64,000 bases of DNA, from the NCBI GenBank assembly GCA_001643675.2, contig LSRY02000057.1:374501-438500 (forward strand). The letters are read 5' to 3'. How positions within the stretch are numbered: the stretch's first letter is position 1; the number at the start of each line of letters is the position of its first letter. The position numbers and the translations under genes are program-made. The notes beneath the pieces were generated by a model, which was not told the origin of the DNA, ran no database searches, and saw only the letters and a list, made by a program, of their open reading frames with translations. Shown here one piece after another: positions 23,221 to 36,300 of this stretch. Source of the DNA: Monocercomonoides exilis (lineage: Eukaryota > Preaxostyla > Oxymonadida > Polymastigidae).

Positions 23221-24303
23221 TCAAAGTGAAGGAAGCTGAAGCGAGCTTTCAACAGCTCTCTGAACGACTCCATTTGTTTCTTCCACAAGCTTCCTCATTT
23301 TCTCTATTTCTTGCTCTGCCAATGCAGTGTCCTTAGTTAAACCAATTTGAATATTAAAAAAATATATAAAATAGTCAGATTATAAAAACAAATGAAATTG
23401 AGGTAATTATATCGAAAATAAAATCACACTGGCGGCAATGACTGAAATGATTTTAATTCCAATGAAAGTGCTGCAAGCTGTTCTTTAAGCTAGAGGTATT
23501 GTTGGATCAATGATTAAGAATTGATTCAGAATCTATAATTTCAAACCTGCCTAAGCTGCTGAGACTGTTTAACAAGAGTTCCATGAGACAATTGACCTTC
23601 TTCTACGAAGCCAAGATCACTTAACATTTTCTAGCAAATAATTAAATAAAATAGAACAGTTTTAATGGTAGAAACCTTTGAAAACATTATTTCCTCATCT
23701 AAGTGAGCAACAACAGTTTTGTTGCGTTTTCCTCTTTCAACCATTGTTTCAGCTTCTTGTTCCAATACATGAGATGCACTCTGTAATTTTTGTGATATTC
23801 TTTGTGAAATTCGCAAAATACTTTCATGTTTCAGTAATTTCGAAAAAACACAAACATTGAAAGCTGATTACATGCAGTGTTAATTTCTTCAAATGCTTCT
23901 TGAACAAGAATCGAACGCTCCTGGAATGCAGAAACTAATATTTCTTGTTCAGAAAAAGTTGACTGAAGGTCGCAAAGAGCAATAAGCAAACTTTTGATTT
24001 TTTTTAAATTGTTTGTTAGAAAATTATTAAAAAAGAAAGAAATATAAACTTTGAGATGGTTGGGGACTTAACATCAAGTATTAAGGAAATAGTAGCGAGA
24101 GCAGTCAATAATTCATCGAGTTCATGAGGAAGAGATGAAGAATCCAATCCAAGGATTTCAAGCAATGCATCTAACCTTTCACCTGGAAATTTTTTTGAAG
24201 CACGACAAAAACTCTATGTTTAATTATAGTAATATATATGTTATGTACTTTCTTTTTCATATTCAATAGTTCTTTTTTTAAGTTCAGATTCAATAAATTG
24301 CAT
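23221..24303 (-). CDS. HAUS1: Probable HAUS1, coiled-coil subunit of the augmin complex
   Basis: Seven short exons on the minus strand (24303-24249, 24182-24073, 23962-23856, 23820-23676, 23630-23547, 23489-23430, 23331-23221) encode about 220 aa, mostly helical coiled coil. The exon 3/4 join is uncertain because it implies a 35-nt intron. The C-terminal part, GQLSHGTLVKQSQQLRQL then LKSFQSLPPD then ALAEQEIEKMRK, follows the HAUS1 pattern as I know it (LSHxxLVxLSxxL, LxSYxxLxPxxSLAxxKIEEAK). The N-terminal ERLDALLEILGL fits as well. HAUS1 is part of augmin, which recruits gamma-tubulin ring complexes to spindle microtubules. The stop is TGA. The ATG at 24303 is 95 bp from the NOT1 ATG on the other strand. 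The assignment rests on motif memory; another short coiled-coil protein remains possible. Confidence 0.65.
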
Positions 24304-24398
24304 TTTTAATATGGAAAAAAAGATCAAAGCCATAAGTCGGAACAAATTATCTGCGAGAAGCGAAAAATCAGTTTTTACAGAACATTTTTACCCACTAC
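24304..24398. promoter_or_regulatory. 95-bp divergent intergenic region between HAUS1 and NOT1
   Basis: The two start codons face away from each other with only 95 bp between them. Both promoters and 5' UTRs must fit here or extend into the genes. No recognisable core promoter motif was seen. Confidence 0.5.
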
Positions 24399-27300
24399 AT
24401 GGCTTGCAGAGAAGACAAAAAAGAAAAGAGATTTTGTAGATATTGTTTGCGAAAAGCAGAACAAGATCCGTTTGTTTCAGAGATGGAGTTTTTAGAAGCA
24501 AAATATAAATCGGTATAAATTATTACTTTCAAAATTCTGTTCATTTATTTTGCAATGAAATGTAATCCTGTGTTTTTATTTTTCTCTTTTAAATATTTGC
24601 AATATGTTTTCTAATTTTTTGAAAATAATTTTTCTTTCTGTTGAAATTAATATTATCTTTTAATCAAACAATGTTAGTCCCATCAACTATCTCAGAAACT
24701 TGCAAATAGAACAGATAATTATTGTGATGAAAGAAAAACATTTGATGATTTATTTTTGAATGAATTTATGAGTTTTTATGCAAAGAAAACTGTTTCTTCT
24801 TCATTTTCGGAACTATTTTTGGGAATCTCATCCGAGAAAGAGCTGCAACAACAACCGCAATCAATCATTAATTTTAACAAAGGTTTAACGATTTATATTT
24901 AATTTTTTTCAACTAAATATTTTATCTTATTTTTATTCATTATCTCAATTTTCTGTTGATTTTTGAACTCAAACGATATACCGTCAAAATTAATTACATG
25001 ATTCGCAACGATTTCATTGTTATGCATTGAATTTGAAAGAAATTTTGAACGCAAACGAATTTGTTGCACATATCGTCAAAAGAAATAATTCAAGTTTTTC
25101 AGCTGCAGAGCTTGCAAAAGCTCTCGCTACAGATGCAATGGAAACAAATTATAAAAGAATGAAGAGAAATGAACGATCCGCCGCATTGCATTATTCAGCA
25201 AATAAAACAAAAAGCTATTTACAAGAGAATGGAAGGAAAGTCGCACTCAAGGGCAACTGCATTGAACAACCAACTGCAAACAAAAGAAGCAAACAAACTG
25301 AAAATATTGATAGCCATTTTTACGAAGAGAATGATAATTATGTCCAATACATTGAACGGAGGAACTACAATATTAAGATTAATAATCAAAATCGTTTTTA
25401 CGAAATATTCGATTCATGTACAAAATGCTTGGATCCATTTATTGGATCAAACAATAAACCTGAAAAGGGATTTATTGAAACAATCAGAGCTCAATTAGAA
25501 AATAATTATAATCACATTTTTGGTAAAAGTGAGTTCGATGGCAATTCGAGTGCTTTTTACAGGAAATTATTTGATGATTGGTTTGACAACAGCTTTATTA
25601 AACGACTGGAGAAAAATGCAAATGTTGCAAAAACGAAGCATAAGAAGAATGTGATGAAAGAATCAGATAGCAAAAAGCGAAAAGACGAAAAAATGAAACG
25701 GCAAAAATTCAATCAACCTTCACTTCAAAAGCCATCTTCTTCCTCTTCTTCTTCTTCCACTTCCTCCTCCTCCTCTTCTTCTTCTTTATCCACTTCTTCA
25801 GTCATTTCATCCACTCAGCCATCATCCCAAACCACGCAAACATCTTCCTCTCTTATTTCATCGTCTCTCTCAAAGGAAAGAAATTCTCTATTTTCTCCTT
25901 TGGAACAAGACACATCTTCTAATAAGGCAGATTCTGCTCAGTGTGATATGAGCACATCATCTCAATCAACACCCTCAGAGCAGCCATCTGACATTCCACT
26001 TCCTCAAATAGAATATCTTTCTCTTCGTTCTTCCCCTTCTTCCTCCTCTTCTTCCTCGTCTTTCACTTCTTCCTCTTCTCCTTCTTCATTTGATTTATCT
26101 CTCAATTCACATATTCCTTCTTCTTTTCCTTCTATCCAACCATTATACCCTCACAACTCTTCTAACATCTTGATGTCTCATTCAGATTCTCCTTCTTCTT
26201 CTTCCAGCAATCAGCAGCCTCCTTCTCAGCCACCTCATTCCACTCTTTCTCAAAACTCATCATCATCATCATCATCTTCTTCTTCTTCTTCTTCTGGTCA
26301 GCCTACTCCTCCAACAAATTCTGACAATTCAAATTCAAATTCAAATTCTGGTTCTAATTCTAACACAAACACTAATTCTCACTCAAATTCCAATTCAAAT
26401 TCTTCTCTTCCTCCCAATGATCCATCCAACAATCCTCCTTCCAACAACCCACCTCAGCCTCCCTCTGACCCTTCTGATGGCTCTTCTCCTTCTCCTTCAC
26501 CTCATCCTGTTCCTCCTCAACAATCACAAGAGAATAAACAAGAGAATAAACAAACACAAAATCCAACAGATCCTTCTTCTTCCTCTCCTTCCCCTTCTTC
26601 CTCTTCTCATCCCCCTCTTCCTCTCTCATATTCACTCGCTCATTCTCCTCCTTCTGACACACTCACTCATTCTCAGTCTCAGTCTCCCTCACACTCCATC
26701 ACCCGCCCTGCTCATCCTGATGACCCTCCTTCTCTGCTTCCCACTGACCCTCCTCCTGATCCTTCATCATCGTTTTCTTCTACTTCCTCTTCTAATTCTT
26801 CTTCCTCTTCATCATTTTCTTCTTCTTCTAATTCTTCTTCTTCTATTTCTTATCCCAAGTCAAACTCTCCTCTTCTTCCCAATCCATCTCTTCTTTCTCC
26901 TTCAAGAGATGGCATTTCTGCTATGCCCCTGCCTTCACATTTGACTTCCATATTTTCTTCTTCTCCTTCTGCTGCTGCTTCTAGTTCTTATTCTAATTCT
27001 GCTCCTCTTCTCCCTCTTCAACCACCACCAAATACTAAATCTCTTCTTAATATCACTTCTCCTTCCTCTTCGTCTTCCTCTTCCTCTTCCTCTTCCTCTT
27101 CTCCTCCTTCATCTTCATCTTCATCTTCCTCATCTTCATCTCCATTGGATCCATCTTCTTCATATTCGTTTCTCCAATCACCTCTTCAGCGAAATCAGAT
27201 ATCTCCTTCTTCAAAATCTGAGGGCCTTCTTCCTTCTCCTGATTCACTCAGCAATTCAAAAATGAATGAAAAATACGAAAAATACGAAAAATACGAAAAA

Positions 27301-30300
27301 TATGAGAAAAACGAGAAAGTTGAGGAAAATGAGAAAATTGACAAGTTTTCTCCGTATCTTCTGATTGATTCTCCATCACAGCTGAAATATCATCAGCATC
27401 TGCCTCAGCCTCCTCTTCCTTTGCCCCCTCTTCCTCCTCCTCCTCCTCCACAGGCACAGATGGTGCAGCAGAACAAAAGACAACACACTGTTCCAATCAC
27501 TTCTGTTTCTTCTGTTGCTTCCTCTTCTTCTTCATCGTTGTCATATTCTTCTTCTAAGTCAAGCAATGAATCAAAGAATTCTCCCTCTGCTTCCACGGAA
27601 ATCCTATCCACAAATTCCACTCTTCCACATTCGCAACCTCAGTCTCAGTCTCAGTCTCAGTCTCATCTTTCCCCATCTCCTTTATCCTCCTCCTCCTCCT
27701 CTCCGTCTTCCCCTTCCCCTTCCCCTTCCCTTTCTTCCCCAAGCTCCCTCCCTTCTCCCTCCGACACCCCCTCCTCCCGCCAATCGGGTGTCCTCTCTCT
27801 CAAAGGAGAGCCTTTCATTCCACAGCGAAAGGACAAGCAGCTATCTGCTTTGGTGCGCCCCTTCGTCCCCTCCTCTGCTTTGCACTCCTCCCTCACCGCT
27901 ACCAACCGCCTCGCCCCGGTCTCCCTCCCTCCTTCTGCCAGGCTCATGTCCTTCGCTGAGGCCATCGCTGCCTCTACAATGGGTGCCCCTGTTTCCCTCC
28001 GAGCACTGCTGAGTGTGCCAGAGCAGGCAACAGTGCTGCTCTGCTGCCCGTCTCAGCAGCATCAGGACAGAATCGCCAAGATCTTCAACACAGTCGCTGT
28101 CAGCAACCTGGCTGAGAAAGTGCTGCAGTTGCGGAAGATCGTGACAAGCGAGTATTTCGAGTTCTTTGCGCGCTACTTGGTGCTGGCGAGGGTGTCGCAG
28201 GAGGAGAATCATCTGGAGCTGTTTGTGGATGTGGTGGAGAAGATGAACGACTGGCAGCTTATCAAAGCGGTGGAGCGTGTATTGTTTGACTCCAGCCGGC
28301 AGCTTGTGCTGTTTGACCATTCGCAGTCGAAGAACGGGGCAGAGCGGAAGCAGTTGAACAACTTCGGCTCTTTCATCAGCCTTCTTGTCATTCAAAGGAA
28401 CAGAGCAATCCTCCAGCGGCATTTGGACATCCGCAGCGCCCTCATCTTCGCCCACCAATGTGGCAGATTGCATGCAGTTGTTCCATTTGTGGCGAGGATC
28501 CTGCAACATTGTGCAGACTCTGCCATCTACTGCAACATGCACCAGCCCTGGCTGTTTGGGGTAACTGAGCTGTTGAGAGAGCTGTACCATCTGCCGGTGA
28601 GACTGCAGATCAAGTTCTCGATAGAAGATGTGGACAAGGCATTTGGGAATTCACTGGAATTGGACTCTCCCTTTGCGAGGGTGAAGGAAGGGACAGAGGA
28701 AGAGAGCAACAAAGATGCAGCGAGATTTCGGAAGGAGCTGATGAAGGAGGCAGAGAAGGGGAGTAATGATAACAGTAATAGTAATAACAATAGCAGTAGC
28801 AGTAACAGTAGAAGTGGAAGTGGAAGCGGAAGCGGAAGTAAAGAAAAAGAGGGCAAAGCAGCATCAACTTCATCTTCTCCAGCAACTTCTGTTTCTGCAT
28901 CTCCATCTCCTTCACTCTCATCGGTACATTCTGATACTTCTTCTTCTTCTTCTTCTTCTTCTTCGCCTTCTTCAGCAACAACATCAACCTCATCAGATTC
29001 ACAACAGAAGGAAAATGATAAAAATGAGAGCGAAAAGAAATTAAAAGATAAAGAAGAAGATTCTTCATCTGCTTCATCATCACCATCTTCAACAACAACA
29101 ACCACAACTTCTTCTTCTCCTCCATCTCCTTCTCCTTCTCCCTCCTCCTCTTCTTCCTCATCCTCTTCTTCCTCATCTTCAAAGGCAACTCCGGCCAATA
29201 CACCTCTTCATGTTTTCTCCGAGTATCCCATCGTGTATGATGTCTCCCTCACAGCCAAAGGCGATCTTGTTCCCGATTATTCTTCAGACGATGCATTTCA
29301 AAGGGCAGTGGCTGAAAAGAGACTGAATGTGCTTTTGTCACCTTCTGAACAGTTTCAGGAGCTGCTCAAGTTGGATGAAGAGGCAAGAAGAGAAGAAGAA
29401 GAAGAGATAAAGGCACAAGCACAGGCAGAGGGAACAGGAGCAGGAGTGGAAGGAGCAAGAGTGGATGGTGGGGTGAAAGGGCAGAGTAAGCAGATATCAT
29501 CTCCATCTTCCGCTTCTGTGTCTTCTTCATCATTGAATTCATCTCCAACTGAAGGAGCAACTCAATCATCACCTTCTTCTTCTACAGAATCTGATGCAGC
29601 ATCATCCACACCCATTCAGACAACATCTTCTTCTTCACTTTCATCTCGCTCTCTTCGTCCAGATCCGCCACTGCCCTACTCAGTAGCTGCCTCTCTTCTC
29701 ATTCCTCAGCAGGTCTTCGACCATCTCTTCCCTCCCAATCGGTTGGCGACTGCAAAACTTCCGCGAATCGAGCAGGCAATGCAGCAGATGGAACAAGAGC
29801 TGACCGAAAGAGAAGAAAGACGAGCAGAGCTGCGGCGGATTGCCGAAGAGAAGAAGAAGATTGAGCAGATGCGGATGCTTCGGGACTTGCAGCGAAAACA
29901 AGCTATTCTTCAGAGGCAGAAGGAGCGTATAGCAAAAGTAGTGTTGCACAACACGATGTATCTTTTTGAGCTGCTTCAACCTGATTATCCTGCAATCGCA
30001 CAAGAACTGCCGCCGATGGTGGAGATGGTGGCAAAGGAGCTGAATGTACCGCTATCACACCCTCCAGTCTGCACACGTGATGTTCCTAAAGACTCACTCG
30101 AACTCGAACTGCTGGCAGGCAATTCTGTTCCTCCTCCACGCCCTTTCAACAGACTGCCTCAGCCACAATTCAATGTGTTCTCTTTGGATCTCATCCACAC
30201 ACCTTATTTTGAGCTTCTGAGAGAACTGTCGCCTGAGCGGTTCCGTCTGCCTCTGTTCCATCCGCAGTCTCCCTTTTCCGAGTTCATTCTGCCCATTCTG

Positions 30301-33300
30301 GATGACACAATGGCCAATCTTGCCTCCACATTCTGTGTGTTTGTCTGCAACAAGACAATCCCTGCTGCCCTTTCTGCCTCCACCTCCATCGTCCTCCAGC
30401 AGTTCTCCCGTTTCTACTTCGACATCGAGTCCATCTCTGCCTTCCCACCAGATGTACAGCGTGCTGACTATCTTTCTGCTATGCTCTCCATCCCTCCAAT
30501 GAAGCCCAACATAAAAGGCGTCCCTGTCCAGCTGCTGCTGAGGGAGCAGCTGAAGATCGTGACTCAGTCCTGTTTGGTCTCTCTATCAACCAATCTCTGC
30601 CAGTTCTACATGCGCAATCGTGCTGCAGGTTCGCTGGCAGATGCACTTAGGAAAGAGCTGGTGAACGGAAACAACGGTATCTGGAGCGATCAGAAGAAGA
30701 GTGAGCAGTTGATGAGTGAGATTATGTCGTTGGCAGAGTACATGGTGATGGCAGTGGCAGATGACTATGTGTATTCTGTGGTGAATGAGGTGAACAAGAC
30801 AGCGCTGGCCATTCTCGATCGATCACTCGTCAGGCAGATAGAGACACGGACAATGTGGAAGCTGTTTATGGGGAAGAGGAAAACACACACAGTGCATCTC
30901 CCTTGTCCTTCACCAGATGGCCAGCTGATTAGTCTGACTCCAACTGAGAAGAAAGAGAAGAGAATAATGGGCTCATGGCAGACGAGAGAGTTTGTGGATT
31001 ATTCGCGAGTGAATGTGGCATTACAGGAGAAGTTGCCTGCTTCGATGGATGTTGTGTATATTCCTGGCCTGCTTCATAGAACAGTTGCTCTGTATGATGG
31101 GATCACCTCACAGACGATGGCTGTGATGTCGTCGATGGTCAACTTGCAGGACGGCACAAAGCTAGGTACACTCAGCAGAGCCAACATCAGCCGCATCACG
31201 TTCCCCCACACTCCTATCTACTCCAGCAAGGAGCACTGCCTCGACCTCACTTTGCTGTCACAGCCTCTTCTGTCTATGTTTGGCTCTGCTATCTACAGAG
31301 ACAAATATCGCAAGCTTCCTTCTCTCTCGTTCCCTGAGTGGAAGATGGCGAATGAGTGTCTGAACGATATGAAGAAGATGGTTGATTTGGATCCTCCATT
31401 CACCTTCATCACCAGCCCCATCCGAAACTACTTCCGCTCTTTGATGGCTGGCTTGCAGGCAGGCGCCCTTTCAGAAGAGCTTGTGCTCAACCTCAGACAC
31501 ACCCCATTCGGCGCTGTCTCAGTCAAAACTGTGTCCAGCGGGAAAGTGAAAGCTCCTTCATTGTCTGAGCCAACGAATGCTCCCTCGCTTTCAGACAAGA
31601 ACACACAAGAGAACACAGACAATGTGCATGTGCTGATGCGGAGCCCATTCCTGGCGCCTCCTTCGTCTTACTGGCACCCTCTCAGCTTCTCTGAGTTGGA
31701 GTCTCTGTTCGATCTAGTGGCAGCAAGCAGTGCCCAGCTGTTCAGCCAAGTGAGAGACTCCGTCCTCTGCTCGCTGAACAAGGCGCTGAGTCTGCTGACG
31801 CGGTGTGCAGCGATTGAGACTGATCTGCGCCTGACGAAGACGAGCATCACTCGAAAGGGATCAGAATATATTGCACCAGAGCGGGTGCAGCAGCAGGTGG
31901 AAGAGGTGAGGAAGTTTGTGAAGGAGAAGCTGTATCCACGTGTGATCATTCCGCAGCCAACAATCACCAACCCTCATCCGAAGCATCCACCAATGCCTCC
32001 ATTTTCTTCGCTGGACGAGCAAAGGCTGCCTTCAGCTGTGTATCCTGTGATTGTGTCAGGGGATACGCTGGCTGAGGCAGAGGGGATACTCACGACAGGA
32101 CTGCAGATGGCAAGAGACGAGGCAGACACGGCAGTCAACCGCTGTTTGACTTCGTTTGACACGCAAATTGCGATTGCCACACGGGATTTGGAGGATACGT
32201 TCTTTACATATGCAGAGGATATTTTGAAGGAAAAGCAGAAGGAAAGAGAAATTATGTGGGAGAAGATGGTGAATGAGTATTCGGAATATAAAAGACAGAA
32301 AGCTAAAGAAGAGGAAGAGAAGAAAAAGAAGGAAGAAGAAGAAGAAGAGAAAGAAAAGAAAAGAAAAGAAAAAGAAAGAAAAAGAGCAGAAAGAGCTCAA
32401 CGCAAAAAGGATAAGGAAAAGGAGAAGAAAGGAAACGAGAATGATGGCAATTCTATTGAAGGAGAGCTTTCTGAATCAGAATCCGAAACTGTATCTGAAT
32501 CTGAACATGAAGAAGAGAAAGAGAAAGAAGAGAAATCAAAAGAAGAAAGTGAAAGTGCAGATCAAGAAGAAGAAAAGAAGGTTGATAAGTCAAAACAGGA
32601 GAGTGAAGGAAAAGAAGAGCAGAATGAAGAAAAGATGGAAGAAAACAATAAATCAAGTACAAAACAGACAAGCGATGAAGAGAAAAAGAGCACAACAGAA
32701 AAAGAAAGCAAGGAAATAAAGAAGGACTTCCCTGAGATAAACGAAGTTCCATCCGAGCGACTGTGCTTCCCCTTGATCCCTTCTCCATTCTTCTTCCCGC
32801 CTCTTCTCTTCCGTGCGATTGAGGGTGTGATTGAAGCTATTCGCGATCGATACATCTTCTCCATTGCGCACAGACTGTGTCGTGGCCTTGTGAGTGGGCC
32901 AACACCTCTTGTGGCTGCATTCTATGCGCCTCCCACTCGCTCCTATCTGCCTTCTCTTGTTTCCACCCGTTCTCAATGGAAAGAATTTCTGCCGCACGAG
33001 TCGATGGAGAAGGAGATGAAGCATCCGCCTTATCATAGCCTGAGAGAAGATGTCGATGCAAGTGCCATGGAAACCAAGCCAGATAAGCCTCGTATGAGTC
33101 AAGTGGAGGCGATGCAGCATGCGATTCTCTGCTTCAGCCCAGAATACGCCAAGCACTCGTCCATTGTGCCTGCATCTGACATTAGTGGATGCCGCTTTGC
33201 TTCTCTTTCGATGCCAACTGCTCATCGCGAAGAGGATCTGCCTCTTCTTTCGTCGACCATCTGGACAAATGCCAACGCCCTCGAGCACGACATGTACTGT

Positions 33301-36300
33301 ACTGACGAGACTGTCCAATATGCAAAGGCTGCAAAGAGACCAGAGCCTGCTGGAAAACTGGGGATGGTCTGTTTGGAGAGAGTGAGGAAGTTCAGAGAAT
33401 ACTATCTGGACAGCAAGTATTGTGTGTCGCCAGCTAAGAAAAGCAGAGACACAGAACAAGGTTCAGAAGCAGGGGAGTATGACATGATGGAAGGAGAGTG
33501 TCCTGATGTGGATTCCTTGTACAGCGAAGGGACGTCATACCACATAACCGAAGAGGCCATCAAGAAGCTTATGTATGTCTGTCTGGAGAACTATCCAGAC
33601 GATGCTGTGGAAGCAGACATCGAGTCCTTTAGCCTCCGCAAGTTTGTTGCGCAGCACACTGACTGTTTTGTCTGCAATCCACTACAAGTGATGATCGAAT
33701 CACCGTCTGTGTCGCTTGCAATGCCCTTCCTCCACACCGTCTCTGCCGACGTACTCCATCGCGAAGAGCCGCAGATGTCCATCTTCCAGCAGCGCACCTA
33801 CGAACAACACTTGAAACTAGGCAATCCATCAGACAAGGCAGTTGTTCTGCGCTCCACGCCACCTGCACTTGAACAGATGCCTCATCATGTTAGAAATGTC
33901 TTTGCCACTCTTCATATTGCCTCACTTCATGTTCTCTGTGGTATTGCACCCAAAGTTGTGAAGACAGCTGTATTTGGCACAGTCGTCCATTCTCTGATCA
34001 CAAACACTGTTCCATTTTCTATCCCGCCTATGGACACGCGCTTTGCATTCTCTGTTCCAATCTTCCCGCATGACATGGAGATCTCTTTAGATTATTCTGG
34101 TCCTCTTGTATTGAACATGAATTGGACACAGTTTTATTGCTTTATGAAGCCTTTACCGATTCTTTCAGTTATTCACTCAATACCCAAAAAGAGGTTAGCT
34201 CCTCCACTTAAAGATTCAAATGGAAAGACTAAAGAAAAGCACAAAAACGATATCAAAACGGGAAATTCTGCTTCTTCTTCAAAGACTGGTTCGTCTGTCA
34301 GGTCAGAAAGCGAAGAAAGTCAAAATCTGCTAGAAGACATGAACAGATTGCACGCGTTGGATATAAGTGAGTACCCAGAGTTCTACACAATCCCCTTAAA
34401 TTCTTCCTTCTCTCAGATGTTTGCTATCTTAAAGAACGAGAACTACATCACAATGCTATCGATGCTGGCTGATCATGGCTTCGTTGACATGCGCTCCATT
34501 GCCAATGTGATGATACGCACACTCACTTCTCTTTGGAAGGCCACCTTTTTCTTGATGCCCAAGTTCAGCTCCGAGGCTGTTGAGGAGTATTTGAAGAAAT
34601 CTGAAAGCGGAAAAGAGAACAGCACCTCGCAAATCAGCACATCTGATACAGACAAACGAGACATTTCATCCTCCTTCTTAGCGGAGACAACAAACTATGC
34701 CTCAGCTGCTGTGTTCACAGACAACATGTGCTCTGGCCCGCTGTATGGCTCTCTGCCATTCCTTTTGTCTCTGCTGCCGTCTGTGTCTGGCTCAACTGCA
34801 GCCACACGGCCTTTCCCAGTCGATCTGCTGGCAGTGGCAAAGGAGAAGTGCTATCCAGTGATGCTTGTCTCCCTCGTCAACCAGATGCAGCACTACATCA
34901 CACTCGTCTCAGACTTTCTGGCGTTTCTGGTGGGCATTTCAATCAACTCGTGGAAGAAAGCGCATTCTCATGTGATCAAAACTAAACACGATGTCTTTTC
35001 ATCAAAAAATGACATCAGAAACGAGCAAAGAAACGCTATGCGTGAAACCAAATCAGCTGAAGAACTAATTAATGAACTGGATGAGGAGATGAGAGAAGAA
35101 GCTGAGCAGAGTACATGTTTGGGGATTCCTTATTCCACACCTGAAAAGCCTGAGGAAGAGGTGCAGACTGTTGTGCCTATTTCTCGTTTAACAATGACAA
35201 ACATCCATCCGCACCCATTTCTGGCTGTATGTACTGGCCTTGTCATTCACTTGGCACTGATCATTCACGATTGGCGTGCTATTTCTCCGTTCATTTGCTC
35301 TTTTGCTGTTCTTTGTCATCCTCCTTCATCTCCATCTTCCACATCCACATCTTCTTCTGGTTCCACTTCTTCCTCATATTCCCAAACAGGTTCACCACAG
35401 TTGGAGCTTCTTCGCACTTTCTTCCATCTAAAGGCTGTACGAGGCGCAAAGCCAATCACTATGCAGCGAGTTGATGTGAATCCTCAGAAGCTTGCTGAAT
35501 ACATTGCAATCAAATACACACTACCAATGCAGCCTAATTCAAAGAGCGCAAATGCAAATGCAAATTCGGCTCCACCAATACACCCCAGTCTGCTTCCAGG
35601 GCACGACGAAGCAGCAGCCAGATTATACAAAGGATGGCTGATGATAGACACAGCACTGAGAGAAGCATCATTTGCGATTGATCGAGCACTGTTTGTGCTG
35701 CTTGGGCAAGAAAATATCTACTCTATCGATCAGAATGAGCTGAATATTGTGAAGGAAATTCATCCATTCATCATCAAACTGGAAGAGAAATTTGGCGTGT
35801 GGGAAGAAACGCCAAAAGTTGCGCCGATTCCTGTGCAGTTCCCAGAATCTATTTCATCTGCGCTTCTTCGTCTTCCGCATACCTCTTCCTTCCTCACCTC
35901 AACATCACCATCGTTTGCCCTCGAATCTGACAAGAAGGGCATATCTCCGCTGCCCATGGAGTCATCAGACGTGTCAGACTCCGACATGATCAGTGTGATG
36001 CCTTCTCCTCCGCCCATCCCGAACCAGGTGACACCTCCTACGCGATGTACTGCTCTTGCCAATGAGTTCAGAAAGTGGATGATTGAAGTGCCTGCTGATC
36101 GGCATCCTGAGAATGTGGCACTGACTTCACTGAAGCTGCTGGACTGGGCATCGCAACAGCACTTTCTGGACAACGAGAAGTGTGTTGGTGAATTTGCGTC
36201 TGTGCTGGCAGACACAGCAATTATGCACTACAAAATAGCAAAGAAGGCAGAAAAAAGGAGATTCAGAAGGAAGAAAAGAATGAGTGCAAAGGAAAACGGA

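Noticed and set aside
28527-29203. Overlapping minus-strand ORFs of about 200 codons inside NOT1
   Set aside because: Antisense readings of Ser-rich repeats (giving Glu, Lys or Leu runs) between the MIF4G and DUF3819-like regions.
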